Source: Kibdelosporangium sp040675465 (GTDB lineage: Bacteria; Actinomycetota; Actinomycetes; Mycobacteriales; Pseudonocardiaceae). From it: a stretch of 64,000 bases of DNA. Each line of letters opens with the position of its first letter. Position 1 is the first letter of the stretch. The notes below the pieces were generated by a model that was not told where the DNA came from, made no database searches, and was given only the letters and a program-made list of their open reading frames with translations. A program made the position numbers and the translations under genes. Positions 42,064-52,000 of the stretch are shown here, in pieces. Where the stretch lies: NCBI RefSeq assembly GCF_040675465.1, contig NZ_JBFAPA010000007.1:1-64000 (forward strand). The letters are read 5' to 3'.

Positions 42064-43466
42064 CGCTCGACTCCGCTGTCTGGTCTTTGCTGCACGAGGC
42101 TTTGCGGTTGTACCAGGACAGTCCGCGTGCCTCGAACTGGCTGCGGCACCACATCAGCCGGTTCGACTCGCCGTTGCGGATCGCGGTCGCCGGGCGGCCG
42201 GGCGTGGGGAAGTCCACCGTTGTCAACGCTGTCATCGGTGACGAGGTCGCGCCGATCGTGGTCGACGGCGGGCAGGTCTTCACGTGGTACCAGGACGGAC
42301 CGCAGCCGCACGCGACCGTGTACATGCCGAACGGCCCGGCCGGTGACCCGCCGGTCGCGCGCGTCGGACACCGGATGGACATCGACCTCAGCTCGTACGC
42401 CTCCTCGCAGATCAGCCGGATCGTGGTGGACTGGCCGGCGCGGGTGCTGCGGGACACGACCCTGATCGACACCCCGCCGATCGCCGGCGAGATCTCCGAG
42501 CAGATCGCCGCTGAAGCGGATGCGTTGCTGTACCTGACACCTCAGGTGCACGTGATGGACGTCCGGTTCCTCCAGTCCATTCAGGACCATCCGGTGGCGC
42601 GGGCGGCCCCGGTGAACGCGCTGCTGGTGTTGTCGCGTGCGGACGAGACCGGCGGCGGCCGCATCGACGCCTTGCCCACCGCCAAACAGATCGCGCGCCG
42701 GCATCGGCAGGACGCCCGGGTGCGGGGGTTGTGCCAGAACGTTGTTGCCGTGTCTGGGTTGCTGGGTCAGGTCGGACGGACTTTGACGGATTCCGAGTAC
42801 CAGGATCTGACGGCCCTGGCAGTGGCGCCGGAGACTCAGGAATTGTTGTTGTCCGCGGACCGGTTCACGCGGTCCCCGCATTCGGTTTCCGCTGGGGTTC
42901 GGCGGGAGCTGGCGGATCGGCTGGGGTTGTCGGGGATCCGGCTGGCCACCGCGTTGATCCGGCAGGGCGCTGGTACGCCGGCCGAATTGGGCAAGGAGCT
43001 GGTGCAGCGCAGCGGGTTGAACGAGTTGCGGGACTCGATCCGGCGGTTGTTCGTGGACCGGCGGGAGGTTTTGAAGGCGCGGTCGGCCTTGCTGGGGTTG
43101 GATGTGGTGTTGCGGATGGAACCCCGGCCGGGTGCGGGCCAGCTGGTCACCGACGTCGAGCGGGTTCTCGCTGGGGCGCATGAGTTTCACGAGCTGCGGC
43201 TGCTGGCCGGGTTGCTGTCCGGGCGGACGCGGTTGCCGGACGAGCTCGACGGTGAGGCTCAACGGTTGATCGGCGGCTACGGCACGGACCTCGAAGCGCG
43301 CCTGGGCTTCGACCGAACCCCCACCGAACCGGAAATCCGGACGGCCATCTACGACGCACTGGGCAGATGGCGTGAACAGTCCGAAAGCCCATTGCTGGGC
43401 AGCGCCGAACGAGACGCCGCCCGAGTCGTCATCCGCAGCTGCGAAGCCATGCTCACCCCCTCCTGA
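42060..43466 (+). CDS. iniC: IniC-like dynamin-like GTPase
   Basis: A 468-residue GTPase. G1 is IAVAGRPGVGKSTVVNAVIG (about residues 41-60), G3 LIDTPPIAGEI (about 137-147) and G4 LLVLSRADETG (about 186-196). The rest is helical (RELADRLGLSGIRLATALIR and others). It resembles IniA but is shorter and lacks an obvious membrane helix, as in the mycobacterial pair where two dynamin-like GTPases are co-encoded. Start is GTG at 42060, overlapping the iniA TGA. Pairs of unlike dynamin-like proteins often form hetero-oligomers on membranes. The last third has more T-ending codons than iniA. Confidence 0.86.
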   Translation: MTLDSAVWSLLHEALRLYQDSPRASNWLRHHISRFDSPLRIAVAGRPGVGKSTVVNAVIGDEVAPIVVDGGQVFTWYQDGPQPHATVYMPNGPAGDPPVARVGHRMDIDLSSYASSQISRIVVDWPARVLRDTTLIDTPPIAGEISEQIAAEADALLYLTPQVHVMDVRFLQSIQDHPVARAAPVNALLVLSRADETGGGRIDALPTAKQIARRHRQDARVRGLCQNVVAVSGLLGQVGRTLTDSEYQDLTALAVAPETQELLLSADRFTRSPHSVSAGVRRELADRLGLSGIRLATALIRQGAGTPAELGKELVQRSGLNELRDSIRRLFVDRREVLKARSALLGLDVVLRMEPRPGAGQLVTDVERVLAGAHEFHELRLLAGLLSGRTRLPDELDGEAQRLIGGYGTDLEARLGFDRTPTEPEIRTAIYDALGRWREQSESPLLGSAERDAARVVIRSCEAMLTPS

Positions 43467-43469
43467 CCC

Positions 43470-43602
43470 ACCCGCGTGTCCCCCTTTGCTCCGCCGTGTG
43501 TCCCCCGTTCGTCCGGGGTGTGTTCCACCTTGGACTCGTCCGCGGGGATTTCATGGCGGAGGAAAGGGGGACACACGGCGGAGGAACGGGGGACACGCGG
43601 GT
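43470..43602. repeat. large compound palindromic repeat
   Basis: Two ~44-nt arms (43470-43513 and 43559-43602) are nearly perfect inverted copies. Each arm itself contains two tandem units of the type CGTGTCCCCCNTTNCTCCGC. The spacer is about 45 bp. Located between the convergent iniC and LamG-protein stops, it can act as a two-way terminator, but the internal duplication is more like an intergenic mobile repeat. No gene lies here. Confidence 0.75.
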
Positions 43603-46600
43603 TATTGGACTGGGGTGGTGCGGTCGGTCTGGATTTCGGTGGCGGTCAGGGCTCGGTTGTAGATGCGGATGTCGTCGATGGCTCCGGTGAAGAACTCGCC
43701 CCAGATGTTGTTGCCGCCGATGCGCAGGGCGCCGGTTGAGGCGGCCATGCTGCCGGTGACCGCGGCGTTGGCGACTTCGGTTCCGTTGACGTACAAGCGG
43801 TAGGTGCCGCTGCCGTAAGTCACCGCGACGTGGGTCCACGTGTTGGCGGGCAGGGCGGTGGGGCCGGTGACGGAGCGGTCCGCGCTGCTGATGGTGAGGT
43901 AGCTGGTGGGGCGGGAGGCGGCGTTGTCGGCGTAGAGGGCATAGGTCAGGCCGCCGGTCCGCTCCTTCAACATGATCGTGCGCCAGTTGGAGGTTGTCGC
44001 GGTTGGCCGGACCCAAGCTTCCAGGGTCATCGCGGAGGTCAGGTCGAGGTCGTTGGCGTCCGCGACGGTGACCATGTCGCTGGTTCCGTTGAACGACAAG
44101 GCTCCACCGGTGTTGCCGGTCGTCCAAGTCGCGCCCGCGATGGTGCCCGTGTGGTTGCGGCCGGTGCGGTCGGTCAACGAGTTCCCGACGCCCTCGTCGA
44201 AGTTGTACGCGGCGATGAGCGAAGGCGCCACGGTGTTGTTGACGGTGACCGTGACTCCCGCGGACGTTGTGGTGTTGCCCGCGGAGTCACGGGCCACGGC
44301 GGTCAAGGTGTGCGAACCGTTGGCGACCGTGGTTGTGTTCCAAGAGATGGAGTACGGGGACGTCGTGTCCTCTGTGCCGATCGTGGTCCCGTCGACCTTG
44401 AACGTCACACCACCGATCCCGCCCGCGTCGGCCGCGTTGGCGGACACCGTGATCGGACCGGACACAGTGGACCCACCAGCAGGTGCGGTGATCGACACCG
44501 TCGGCGGGGTGGTGTCCCCGGTGACGGCGGCGATGGCCTGGTTGGAGGCTTCCGAGGTGTTGCCGGACGCGTCACGGGCGATGACACGGTAGTAGTACGT
44601 GCCCGCGGCGAGGCCGGTGTCCGTGAAAGTGGTGCCAGTGACGGTGTTGATGCGGGTAGCAGCGCTCGGGGTGAAACCGTTGGTAGTAGAGCGATGGATG
44701 TCGTAGCCGGTGACGCCCACGTTGTCGGTGGCGGCGGTCCACGACAGGGCCGTGGTGCCGACGCCGCCGTTCGCGGCCAGGTTCGTCGGTGCGGTGGGGG
44801 AGATGCCGTCGCCTGCGACCGGGACGTCCTTGTCGGCGGAGACCTCGGTGGCCGACAGCGCGCGGTTGTAGATGCGCACGTCGTCCATCTCGCCGGCGAA
44901 GTACTCGCCCCAGATCAGGTTGCCGCCCAACCGCAATGGCGCCGTGGACGAGGCGATGTTGCCGGTCACGGGCGCGTTGGCGACCTCGGAACCGTTGACG
45001 TACAAGCGCATTGTGCTGCCGTTGTACGTGACCGTGAGGTGCGACCACGTGTTCAGCGGCAGTGGCGAGGTGCCGTTGACGAACTTCTCGTTGCCGCTGA
45101 TGAAGTAGCTCGACGGAATACCCGGGCCGGACGCGTACAAGGCGTAGGACAGGTTGCCGGGGCTCTCCTTCAGGATCGCGGTCCGCCAGGCGGTATTGGC
45201 CGTGGGCTTGACCCAGGCGGACAACGTCATCGCGGTCGACAGCCGGAGATCGGCGGCGTCGGCGATGGTGACGAGGTTGTCAACACCGTTGAACGACAAG
45301 CCGCCGGAGGTGTGGCCAGCGCTCCAAGTCGCGCCGGACAAGGTCCCGGTGTGGCCACGGCCGGTGCGGTCGATGGCTGTGGACCCGGCACCGTCATCGA
45401 AGCTGTAGGCCGCGACGAGCGAAGGATCACCGCCCGAGACACGTGCGAAGTTGGCTCTGTACGTGCGATCCACGCTGTCGGCGAAGATGTCGTGCACGCG
45501 GGCGCCACCGTCGGACCAGTTCTGGAACTCGTACGTGTTCACCCCGACCTGCTGGGTCTGTGCGGTGGACAAGGTCAGGTGCGAGCCGACGATGGCCTGG
45601 ACGGTGAACGGCGCCGGACCGGCCTTGCCGCTCAACGTCGTGGTCAGGCCGGGCGGGCTGGTCTCGATGGTCAGCGTGGACACGCGCGGGTTGAGGCGAC
45701 GGCTGGCCGTGGTCGTCGCGCCCGTGCTGTCGGTGGCGGTGAGCCGGAGTTCAAGGTAGGCAGGGTATTCGTGGTCCGGACCGTCGAAACTGCCGCTGGA
45801 CACGCCATTGAACGTCGTCAGCTGATGCTCATGGCAGTTGTCGATGGTGGGGCAGTGGTGCAGGATCACCTGCCAGTTCAGCGCGGACGCGGGTAATGGC
45901 CCGTCTTCGGCGTCGGTGGCCGACCCGCTGAAGTTGATCGTGTCACCGACGGCCCACGTGAACGACGTCGCGGGGTTGGCGATCGTGACTGCCGGCGGAG
46001 TCGTGCCTGCGAAAATCCGTTTGCTGGCAACGTCTGTCAGCCCGCCGGGATCAGTGACCCGGACGGAGGCGTTGTACACCTTGGCTGTCGTGTACGTCTT
46101 GTTGATCGTGGCCCCGGTGCCGTCGTTGTAGTTGCCGTCGCCATCGAGGTCCCAGGCGTACGTCAGGGCCGAGCCCTCGGGGTCACTGGAGGAAGCCGCG
46201 CTGAAGGACACGTTGAGCGGCAACGAACCCTGGGTGGGTGTGGCCGTGATCGCAGCGGTCGGCGGCTGGTTGCCGGAGTTGTAGCGGATCCGGTGCACCT
46301 CGCCCAGCGCGATGTCCACATAGAACACGTCACCGTTCGGGCCGGTCTTCAGGTCGACCGGGAAGATGTTGTTGCGGAACCCGATCCGGGTCGCCGGGTC
46401 CGGAACGCCGTTGCTGCCCGGGAACATCGTCCAGATGCACCGGCGGCTGTAGTCGGCGAAGAACAGGGCACCCTTGTACTGCGCGGGATACGAGTCACCG
46501 GTGTAGAACGACGTGCCGGAGATGGACGAACCCACATCACCGTTGCAGCCATCGCCCGCGACGACCGGATCGCCGTGGTTGTATGTGTAGTGCGGCGTCA

Positions 46601-47687
46601 CCGTCGGCACGGCACCGCTGTAGATGCGGTTGCACAGGTTCAGCCCGAAGTTGTAGCCGCCGTTGACCTGGTTGCCTTCCATGCACGGCCAGCCGAAGTT
46701 GTCGATGCTGCCGTCGGTCGGGCTGGCGACCCGGTCGATCTCCTCCCAGGTGCCCCAGCCGACGTCACCGGCCCAGATCTCGCTGGTACCGGGGCGGAAC
46801 GCGAACCGGAACGGGTTGCGCAGGCCGGTGGCGATGATCCGGCGGGCGTTGGCGTCGGTGCTGTTGATCATCGGGTTGCCTGGGGCGCCCTGACCGGTGA
46901 CCGGGTCGATCCGGATGATGCTGCCGTCCAGGCCGGTCGGGTCGGTCAGCGTCTGGATATCCTGGGACCGCAGGGATCCGCCCTCGGCGGTGGGCACGGT
47001 CTGCGTCCCGCCGACGCCGACCGGCGGGTCGCCGCAGGGGTTGAGCGGGTTGCCGTCCTGGCCGTAGTCGGCGAACACGTAGCTGGCGCCGTCACCGCCG
47101 CTGGCATACAGATAACCGTCCGGGCCGAACTGCAGGTCGCCGACCGAGTGGCTCGGGTACTGCTGGCACCAGTCCTCGATCAGCACCTGCTCGGTACCGT
47201 TGAGGTCCAGTTTGGACAGACGGCCGGAGATGACACAGCCGTCGCCGGTCTCACCGGGCGGGTTGGGGCAGGAGTCGCCGGTGGCGCCGGGTGTTCCCCA
47301 GCGGGGCGCGGTACCGCCGATCGCGGCGTCGTGCGCGTACAGCACGTACACCGACGGATCGTTGGGGAACCCCGGCGCGAGGGCGAGGCTCATCATGCCC
47401 CGGTCGTGTTCGTTGAAGACTTTCGTTCGCAGGTCCGCGAACACGGTCGGGGTCGGGTCGCCGAGGCCGTCGAAAACCTTGATGAGACCGCTTTTCTCGG
47501 CCACGAACACCCGGCCGTCATCGGCGAAGTCGACCGCCATCGGCTGTTCGAGGTTGGCGAAGATGGTCTGGTCGGTGAACCCGGCCGGTAACGCCTGTGC
47601 CGTGGGGGGAATCACCACCAGCGGGACCAAGCTGAAAACTGCCGCGATGGCAACGGTTTTCCGCGATCTCCGCAGCTGTGTCCACAT
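43602..47687 (-). CDS. secreted PQQ glucose dehydrogenase-like multidomain protein
   Basis: A 1361-residue exported protein. A signal peptide (KTVAIAAVFSLVPLVVIPPT) is followed by a GSDH beta-propeller (about 35-470) with FANLEQPMAVDFADDGRVFV, FNEHDRGMMSLALAPGF and RNPFRFAFRPGTSEIWAGDV. Then come a PKD domain (about 485-560), an Ig/Cys-containing region with HHCPTIDNCHEHQL (about 600-700), two LamG-type jelly rolls (about 770-955 and 1150-1360), an FN3 domain (about 970-1055) and a 'big' Ig-like domain (about 1065-1150). GSDH homologues oxidise sugars with PQQ; the LamG and Ig domains suggest adhesion to glycans. Stop TAA lies in the palindrome. Confidence 0.88.
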   Translation of the reverse strand: MWTQLRRSRKTVAIAAVFSLVPLVVIPPTAQALPAGFTDQTIFANLEQPMAVDFADDGRVFVAEKSGLIKVFDGLGDPTPTVFADLRTKVFNEHDRGMMSLALAPGFPNDPSVYVLYAHDAAIGGTAPRWGTPGATGDSCPNPPGETGDGCVISGRLSKLDLNGTEQVLIEDWCQQYPSHSVGDLQFGPDGYLYASGGDGASYVFADYGQDGNPLNPCGDPPVGVGGTQTVPTAEGGSLRSQDIQTLTDPTGLDGSIIRIDPVTGQGAPGNPMINSTDANARRIIATGLRNPFRFAFRPGTSEIWAGDVGWGTWEEIDRVASPTDGSIDNFGWPCMEGNQVNGGYNFGLNLCNRIYSGAVPTVTPHYTYNHGDPVVAGDGCNGDVGSSISGTSFYTGDSYPAQYKGALFFADYSRRCIWTMFPGSNGVPDPATRIGFRNNIFPVDLKTGPNGDVFYVDIALGEVHRIRYNSGNQPPTAAITATPTQGSLPLNVSFSAASSSDPEGSALTYAWDLDGDGNYNDGTGATINKTYTTAKVYNASVRVTDPGGLTDVASKRIFAGTTPPAVTIANPATSFTWAVGDTINFSGSATDAEDGPLPASALNWQVILHHCPTIDNCHEHQLTTFNGVSSGSFDGPDHEYPAYLELRLTATDSTGATTTASRRLNPRVSTLTIETSPPGLTTTLSGKAGPAPFTVQAIVGSHLTLSTAQTQQVGVNTYEFQNWSDGGARVHDIFADSVDRTYRANFARVSGGDPSLVAAYSFDDGAGSTAIDRTGRGHTGTLSGATWSAGHTSGGLSFNGVDNLVTIADAADLRLSTAMTLSAWVKPTANTAWRTAILKESPGNLSYALYASGPGIPSSYFISGNEKFVNGTSPLPLNTWSHLTVTYNGSTMRLYVNGSEVANAPVTGNIASSTAPLRLGGNLIWGEYFAGEMDDVRIYNRALSATEVSADKDVPVAGDGISPTAPTNLAANGGVGTTALSWTAATDNVGVTGYDIHRSTTNGFTPSAATRINTVTGTTFTDTGLAAGTYYYRVIARDASGNTSEASNQAIAAVTGDTTPPTVSITAPAGGSTVSGPITVSANAADAGGIGGVTFKVDGTTIGTEDTTSPYSISWNTTTVANGSHTLTAVARDSAGNTTTSAGVTVTVNNTVAPSLIAAYNFDEGVGNSLTDRTGRNHTGTIAGATWTTGNTGGALSFNGTSDMVTVADANDLDLTSAMTLEAWVRPTATTSNWRTIMLKERTGGLTYALYADNAASRPTSYLTISSADRSVTGPTALPANTWTHVAVTYGSGTYRLYVNGTEVANAAVTGSMAASTGALRIGGNNIWGEFFTGAIDDIRIYNRALTATEIQTDRTTPVQ

Positions 47688-47784
47688 CTGACACGCCCCT
47701 CTCCGAGCGCGACGCGTGCCGGCCCTACGCCGTACTCGCGCCCTTCGGGGCTTTTGTTACTCGGTCAGAGCGAAAACACCGGTT

Positions 47785-48774
47785 TCAGATCCAACCGCGC
47801 TTGGTGGCCTGCCAGATCAGCTGAACGCGCGTGCGGACACCGGTGATTTTGATCAGGTCGTGTAACCGGCGCTGCACCGTGCGTGTGCTCAGCCCGAGCT
47901 GCGCGGCGATCGACTGGTCGGTGAGACCGGCCAGCAGCAACGACAACAGCCGCATGTCGCCGGGGGTCGGCTCGTCGCTGGTGCGGTCCTCGTCGAGCTC
48001 CCCGTTGGCGCCGATCAACAGTGGTGTGGAAGATGCCCACAGGGTCTCGAAAAGCGCGGCCAGCGCGTCCAGGAGTCCGCTTGGGTGAACGAGTACCGCC
48101 GAAGGTTCGCCGTCCGACTGGGCTTGCGCCACTGGGACCAACGCGAGGTCGTCGTCGGCGATCGCGAGCTTCAACGGCAGGTCCACCGCGATCCGGGCCT
48201 CCTCGCCCTGTTGCGCCGCATGCGTGACCATGTACGGGTCGCCGTTGAGCATCAACAGTTGCCGGTCATAGATGACCCGGTAGCGCACGCCGACCGCGAG
48301 CGCCTGGAACTCAACCTCGTTGTCCTCAGCGGAAACTGCGACAACTGGCGGCTTGACGAGCCCGCGGACCTCCTTGCGGGCGCTGCGCTGCAACTGGTCC
48401 ACGCGCTGGGCGATCGCCTTGGCGCCGTGCACCAGCTCGATGAACTCGCCCGCCCCACGCAGGGCGGTGCGGCTGCGGTACTCGTCGGTCAGCTGCGCGA
48501 TGCGCGCGCGGATCTCCTGCAACTCCTGCTCGCGGCTCTGCACCAGCGGCCCGAGCGCGAGATCCGGTGGGGTGGCCCGGTATCGCGGCGGTGGCCCGCT
48601 CACCGGGGAGGCCATGCCCTGGGATTCCAGTGCCAGCAACAGGGTCGTCGCCTCGGCGACCGAGGTGCCCAGCTGCTCGGCCAGTTCGGCGCCGGTGGCC
48701 GTCGGCATCCGCAGCAACATCCGGTAGGCGTGTTCCGCGACCCCGTCGAGACCGGCCACCTCGAGCATCGGCAC
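47785..48774 (-). CDS. TrmB-like / LuxR hybrid transcriptional regulator
   Basis: A 329-residue regulator with two DNA-binding parts. The N-terminus is a TrmB/MarR-like winged helix (EHAYRMLLRMPTATGAELAE, then QLGTSVAEATTLLLALESQG). A helical linker (REQELQEIRARIAQLTDEYR) follows. The central segment VRYRVIYDRQLLMLNGDPYM and later strands form a PAC2/phospholipase-D-like fold as in TrmB sensors. The C-terminus is a LuxR helix-turn-helix (MRLLSLLLAGLTDQSIAAQL, then RTVQRRLHDLIKITGVRTRV). It diverges from the subtilase gene and is next to the GSDH gene, so one or both may be targets. Start could also be the second Met. Confidence 0.82.
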   Translation of the reverse strand: MPMLEVAGLDGVAEHAYRMLLRMPTATGAELAEQLGTSVAEATTLLLALESQGMASPVSGPPPRYRATPPDLALGPLVQSREQELQEIRARIAQLTDEYRSRTALRGAGEFIELVHGAKAIAQRVDQLQRSARKEVRGLVKPPVVAVSAEDNEVEFQALAVGVRYRVIYDRQLLMLNGDPYMVTHAAQQGEEARIAVDLPLKLAIADDDLALVPVAQAQSDGEPSAVLVHPSGLLDALAALFETLWASSTPLLIGANGELDEDRTSDEPTPGDMRLLSLLLAGLTDQSIAAQLGLSTRTVQRRLHDLIKITGVRTRVQLIWQATKRGWI

Positions 48775-48820
48775 CCCCGTGGTTGGTTCTTTTCCTGCTA
48801 CTTCGTTTTCCGGCCAGAAA

Positions 48821-48930
48821 ACGTGACGGAATCACGTCATGTCATCAGTCCGCCACCGAGAGCCATGGAGCGGAGCGTATCGGACTGCACACAATCCGAA
48901 AGATCCTCCGTGTCGGAGCCGTATCGGATT
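48821..48930. promoter_or_regulatory. operator-like repeats before the subtilase gene
   Basis: In the 263-bp divergent gap (48775-49037) there is a perfect inverted repeat ACGTGA-CGGAA-TCACGT (48821-48837). A direct repeat CGTATCGGA also occurs at 48876-48884 and 48920-48928, 44 bp apart (about four helical turns), each preceded by GGAGC. These are candidates for binding by the TrmB/LuxR regulator and its dimeric arrangement. No promoter core is secure. Confidence 0.5.
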
Positions 48931-49037
48931 TGGGGGTGTCAGCGCAGGTCGGAGGGTCTGTTCACGTTTTCCGCCGGGCTACGGCGAATGGCGTAACCCC
49001 GGCCTTTTCACGGGTGAAACCGTGAGTCAGGAGAACT

Positions 49038-52000
49038 ATGTCCACGCGTAGACGGAGCGGCGGGACACTCCGGGCGGCATTGACCGTCGTCCTCGCCTTC
49101 GTCCTTGCGACCGTGTATTCGAGCAATGCTTTCGGTGCCGCTGCTCCGAACAGCGGCACTCCGGTCACCGACCCGGCCACCAAGATCGACAAGGTGGTGC
49201 AGGGCAGTCTGACCCAGTCCGGCTCGGCCACCTTCTTCGTGGTGCTCAACTCCGAGGCCAACCTCACCACCGTGACCGCCACCGGGCGGGCCGGAACCCA
49301 GCGGACCAAGGACGTCTTCGCCGCGAAGACCGCGTTCGCCGACCGCACCCAGGCCGGCCTGCGCGACCTGCTCACCGCGCGGGGCGCGCAGTTCACGCCG
49401 TTCTGGATCGTCAACACCATCAAGGTGACCGGCGGCGACGCGGCACTGGCCGACGAGATCGCGGCACGTCCTGAGGTGAAGCAGATCGTGCCGGAACGGT
49501 TCCACGAGATCCCGCAGCCGAGCCCCGGCCAGACCGAGGCCCAGATCGACGCGGTCGAGTGGAACATCAGCCAGATCAACGCTCCCAAGGTGTGGTCGGA
49601 CTTCAGTGACCGCGGTGAGGGCGTTGTCGTCGCGAACATCGACACCGGCGTCAGCTACCAGCATCCCGCCCTGGTCGGGAAGTACCGTGGCAACAAGGGC
49701 GACGGCACCTTCGACCACAACTACAACTGGTTCGACCCGTCGAAGGCCTGTGGCAACCCGTCGCTGGCCCCGTGTGACAACAACAACCACGGCTCCCACA
49801 CCATGGGAACGATGGTCGGCGACGACGGCACCGCCAACCAGATCGGTGTCGCGCCGGGCGCGAAGTGGATCGCGGCCAAGGGCTGCGAGTCCAGCTCCTG
49901 CTCGGACACCTCGCTGCTGGCCTCGGGCCAGTGGGTGGTCGCGCCGACCGACCTCAACAACCAGAACCCGCGCCCGGACCTGGCGCCGGACGTGGTGAAC
50001 AACTCCTGGGGCGGTGGCGGCAACGACACCTGGTACCAGGAGACCGTGCAGACCTGGATCGCGGCGGGCATCTTCCCGGCGTTCTCCAACGGCAACAGCG
50101 GTGCCCTGGGCTGCAACAGCTCCGGCTCCCCGGGCGACTACGCGATCTCGTACTCGGCGGGCGCGTACGACATCAACGGCACGATCGCCAGCTTCTCGTC
50201 GCGTGGACCTGGCATCGGCGGGATCGTCAAGCCGAACATCGCCGCGCCCGGCGTGAACGTCCGGTCGTCGCTCGGGTCGGGTGGCTACGGGACGATGAGC
50301 GGCACGTCGATGGCCTCCCCGCATGTCGCCGGGACGGTCGCGTTGCTGTGGTCGGCCGCGCCCTCGTTGGCCGGGGACATCAACGCCACCAAGGCCTTGC
50401 TGAACCAGACCGCGGTGGACACGCCGAACTCGCAGTGTGGCGGCGCGCCGGAGAACAACAACGTCTTCGGTGAGGGCAAGCTCGACGCCTTCGCGCTCGT
50501 CACCGCGGCGCCGAAGGGCCCGACAGGTGCCGTGTCCGGCACGGTCACCAGCGCGGGCAAGCCCGCCGCCGACGTCAAGCTCACGTTCGCCGGCCCGTCG
50601 TCGGTGGTCAAGACCACTGGTGCGGACGGCAAGTACCTCGCCGACAAGCTCCCGGTCGGCGAGTACACCGTGACGGCGACGAAGTTCGGCCTGGCCACCA
50701 AGCAGGCCAAGGTCACGGTGATCGAGGGCAAGCCGCAGATCGCCGACTTCGACCTGCCGCCCGCGCCGAGCTTCACCGTCAAGGGCGTCGTCAAGGCGGC
50801 CGACGGGACGACGCTGCCCGGTGCGGACGTCTCGGTGACCGGTGTGCCGATCGCCGCGGTGAAGACCGACGCCACCGGCACGTACACGCTGGCGAACGTG
50901 CCCGCGGGCAGCTACGAGATCACCGCGGACTACGGCCGCTGGCTGCAGCCGTCGCGCAAGACGGTTGTCGTCAACGGGAACGTGACCGCGGACTTCGTGT
51001 TGCAGCCCAAGGTCGACGCCTACGGCTACACGCCACGGCATGTCGCACCGTCCTGGGTGGACACTCCGACCGCGTTGGCACTGACCGGTGACAACGCTTC
51101 CACGAACGTCACCCTGCCGTTCCCGGTGACGTTCTACGGCAAGACCTACAAGAGCGCGGCCGTGCACACCGACGGCTACCTCGCGTTCGCCGGAACCGGT
51201 CTGCCCGGCGGGACCATCCCGTCGCCGACCGCCCCGAACGGCGCGATCTACGCGTTCTGGGACGACCTCGTGGTGGACGCGTCCGCGAGCGTGCGCACCG
51301 CGACCGACGGCGCCGCGCCGAACCGCCGGTTCGTCGTGGAATGGCGCAACGTCACGGTGAAGTCGGCGCCGGGCAGCCGGTTGTCGATCGAGCTGATCGT
51401 CACCGAGGGCGGCCGCGTGCAGATCCAGTACAACGGGATCGACCAGGCCAACCCGGCCGAGGCCGGTGCGGGCGCGACCGTCGGCCTGGAGAACGAGGCC
51501 GGCACCGTCGCACTGGCGTACTCGGTGAAGAAGCCGCACCTGACCGACTCCGTGGCGATCTCGGCGCGCGTGCCGAACACGGGCCTGGTCCGCGGCACGA
51601 TCACCGACGCCAACGACAAGCAGCCCATCGCGGGCAGCACGGTGAGCCTGCAGCGTGCGGGCAGCACCGTCACCGCGGCGACCGACACGTCCGGCTTCTA
51701 CCAGGCCGAGGTCGCGCTGGGCAGCTTCACCGTGGTGGCCGCGCGGGCGAGCTACGAGACCGCACGGGCGAACCTCACGATCGGCTCGGAAGGCGTTGTC
51801 CTGACCCAGGACTTCGCTTTGAAGACGCCGAACTTCGAGGCCAACCCGGCGTCGCTGGAGGTCATCGTGCCGGCCGGGGAGACCCGCAAGCGCACCCTGA
51901 CCGTCCGCAACTCCGGCAGTGCCACCGGAACCTGGGAGTTCAAGGAGGTGTCCGGCGGTGCGCTCGGTGAGCCCGCCGCGGAGGCCGCCCGCAAGACCGT

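Noticed and set aside
43830..45896. 688-residue open frame opposite the GSDH/LamG gene
   Set aside because: Long antisense frames are expected in such GC-rich DNA; composition is Gly/Arg/Val-rich with no recognisable domain, while the minus-strand frame has clear LamG and FN3 domains.
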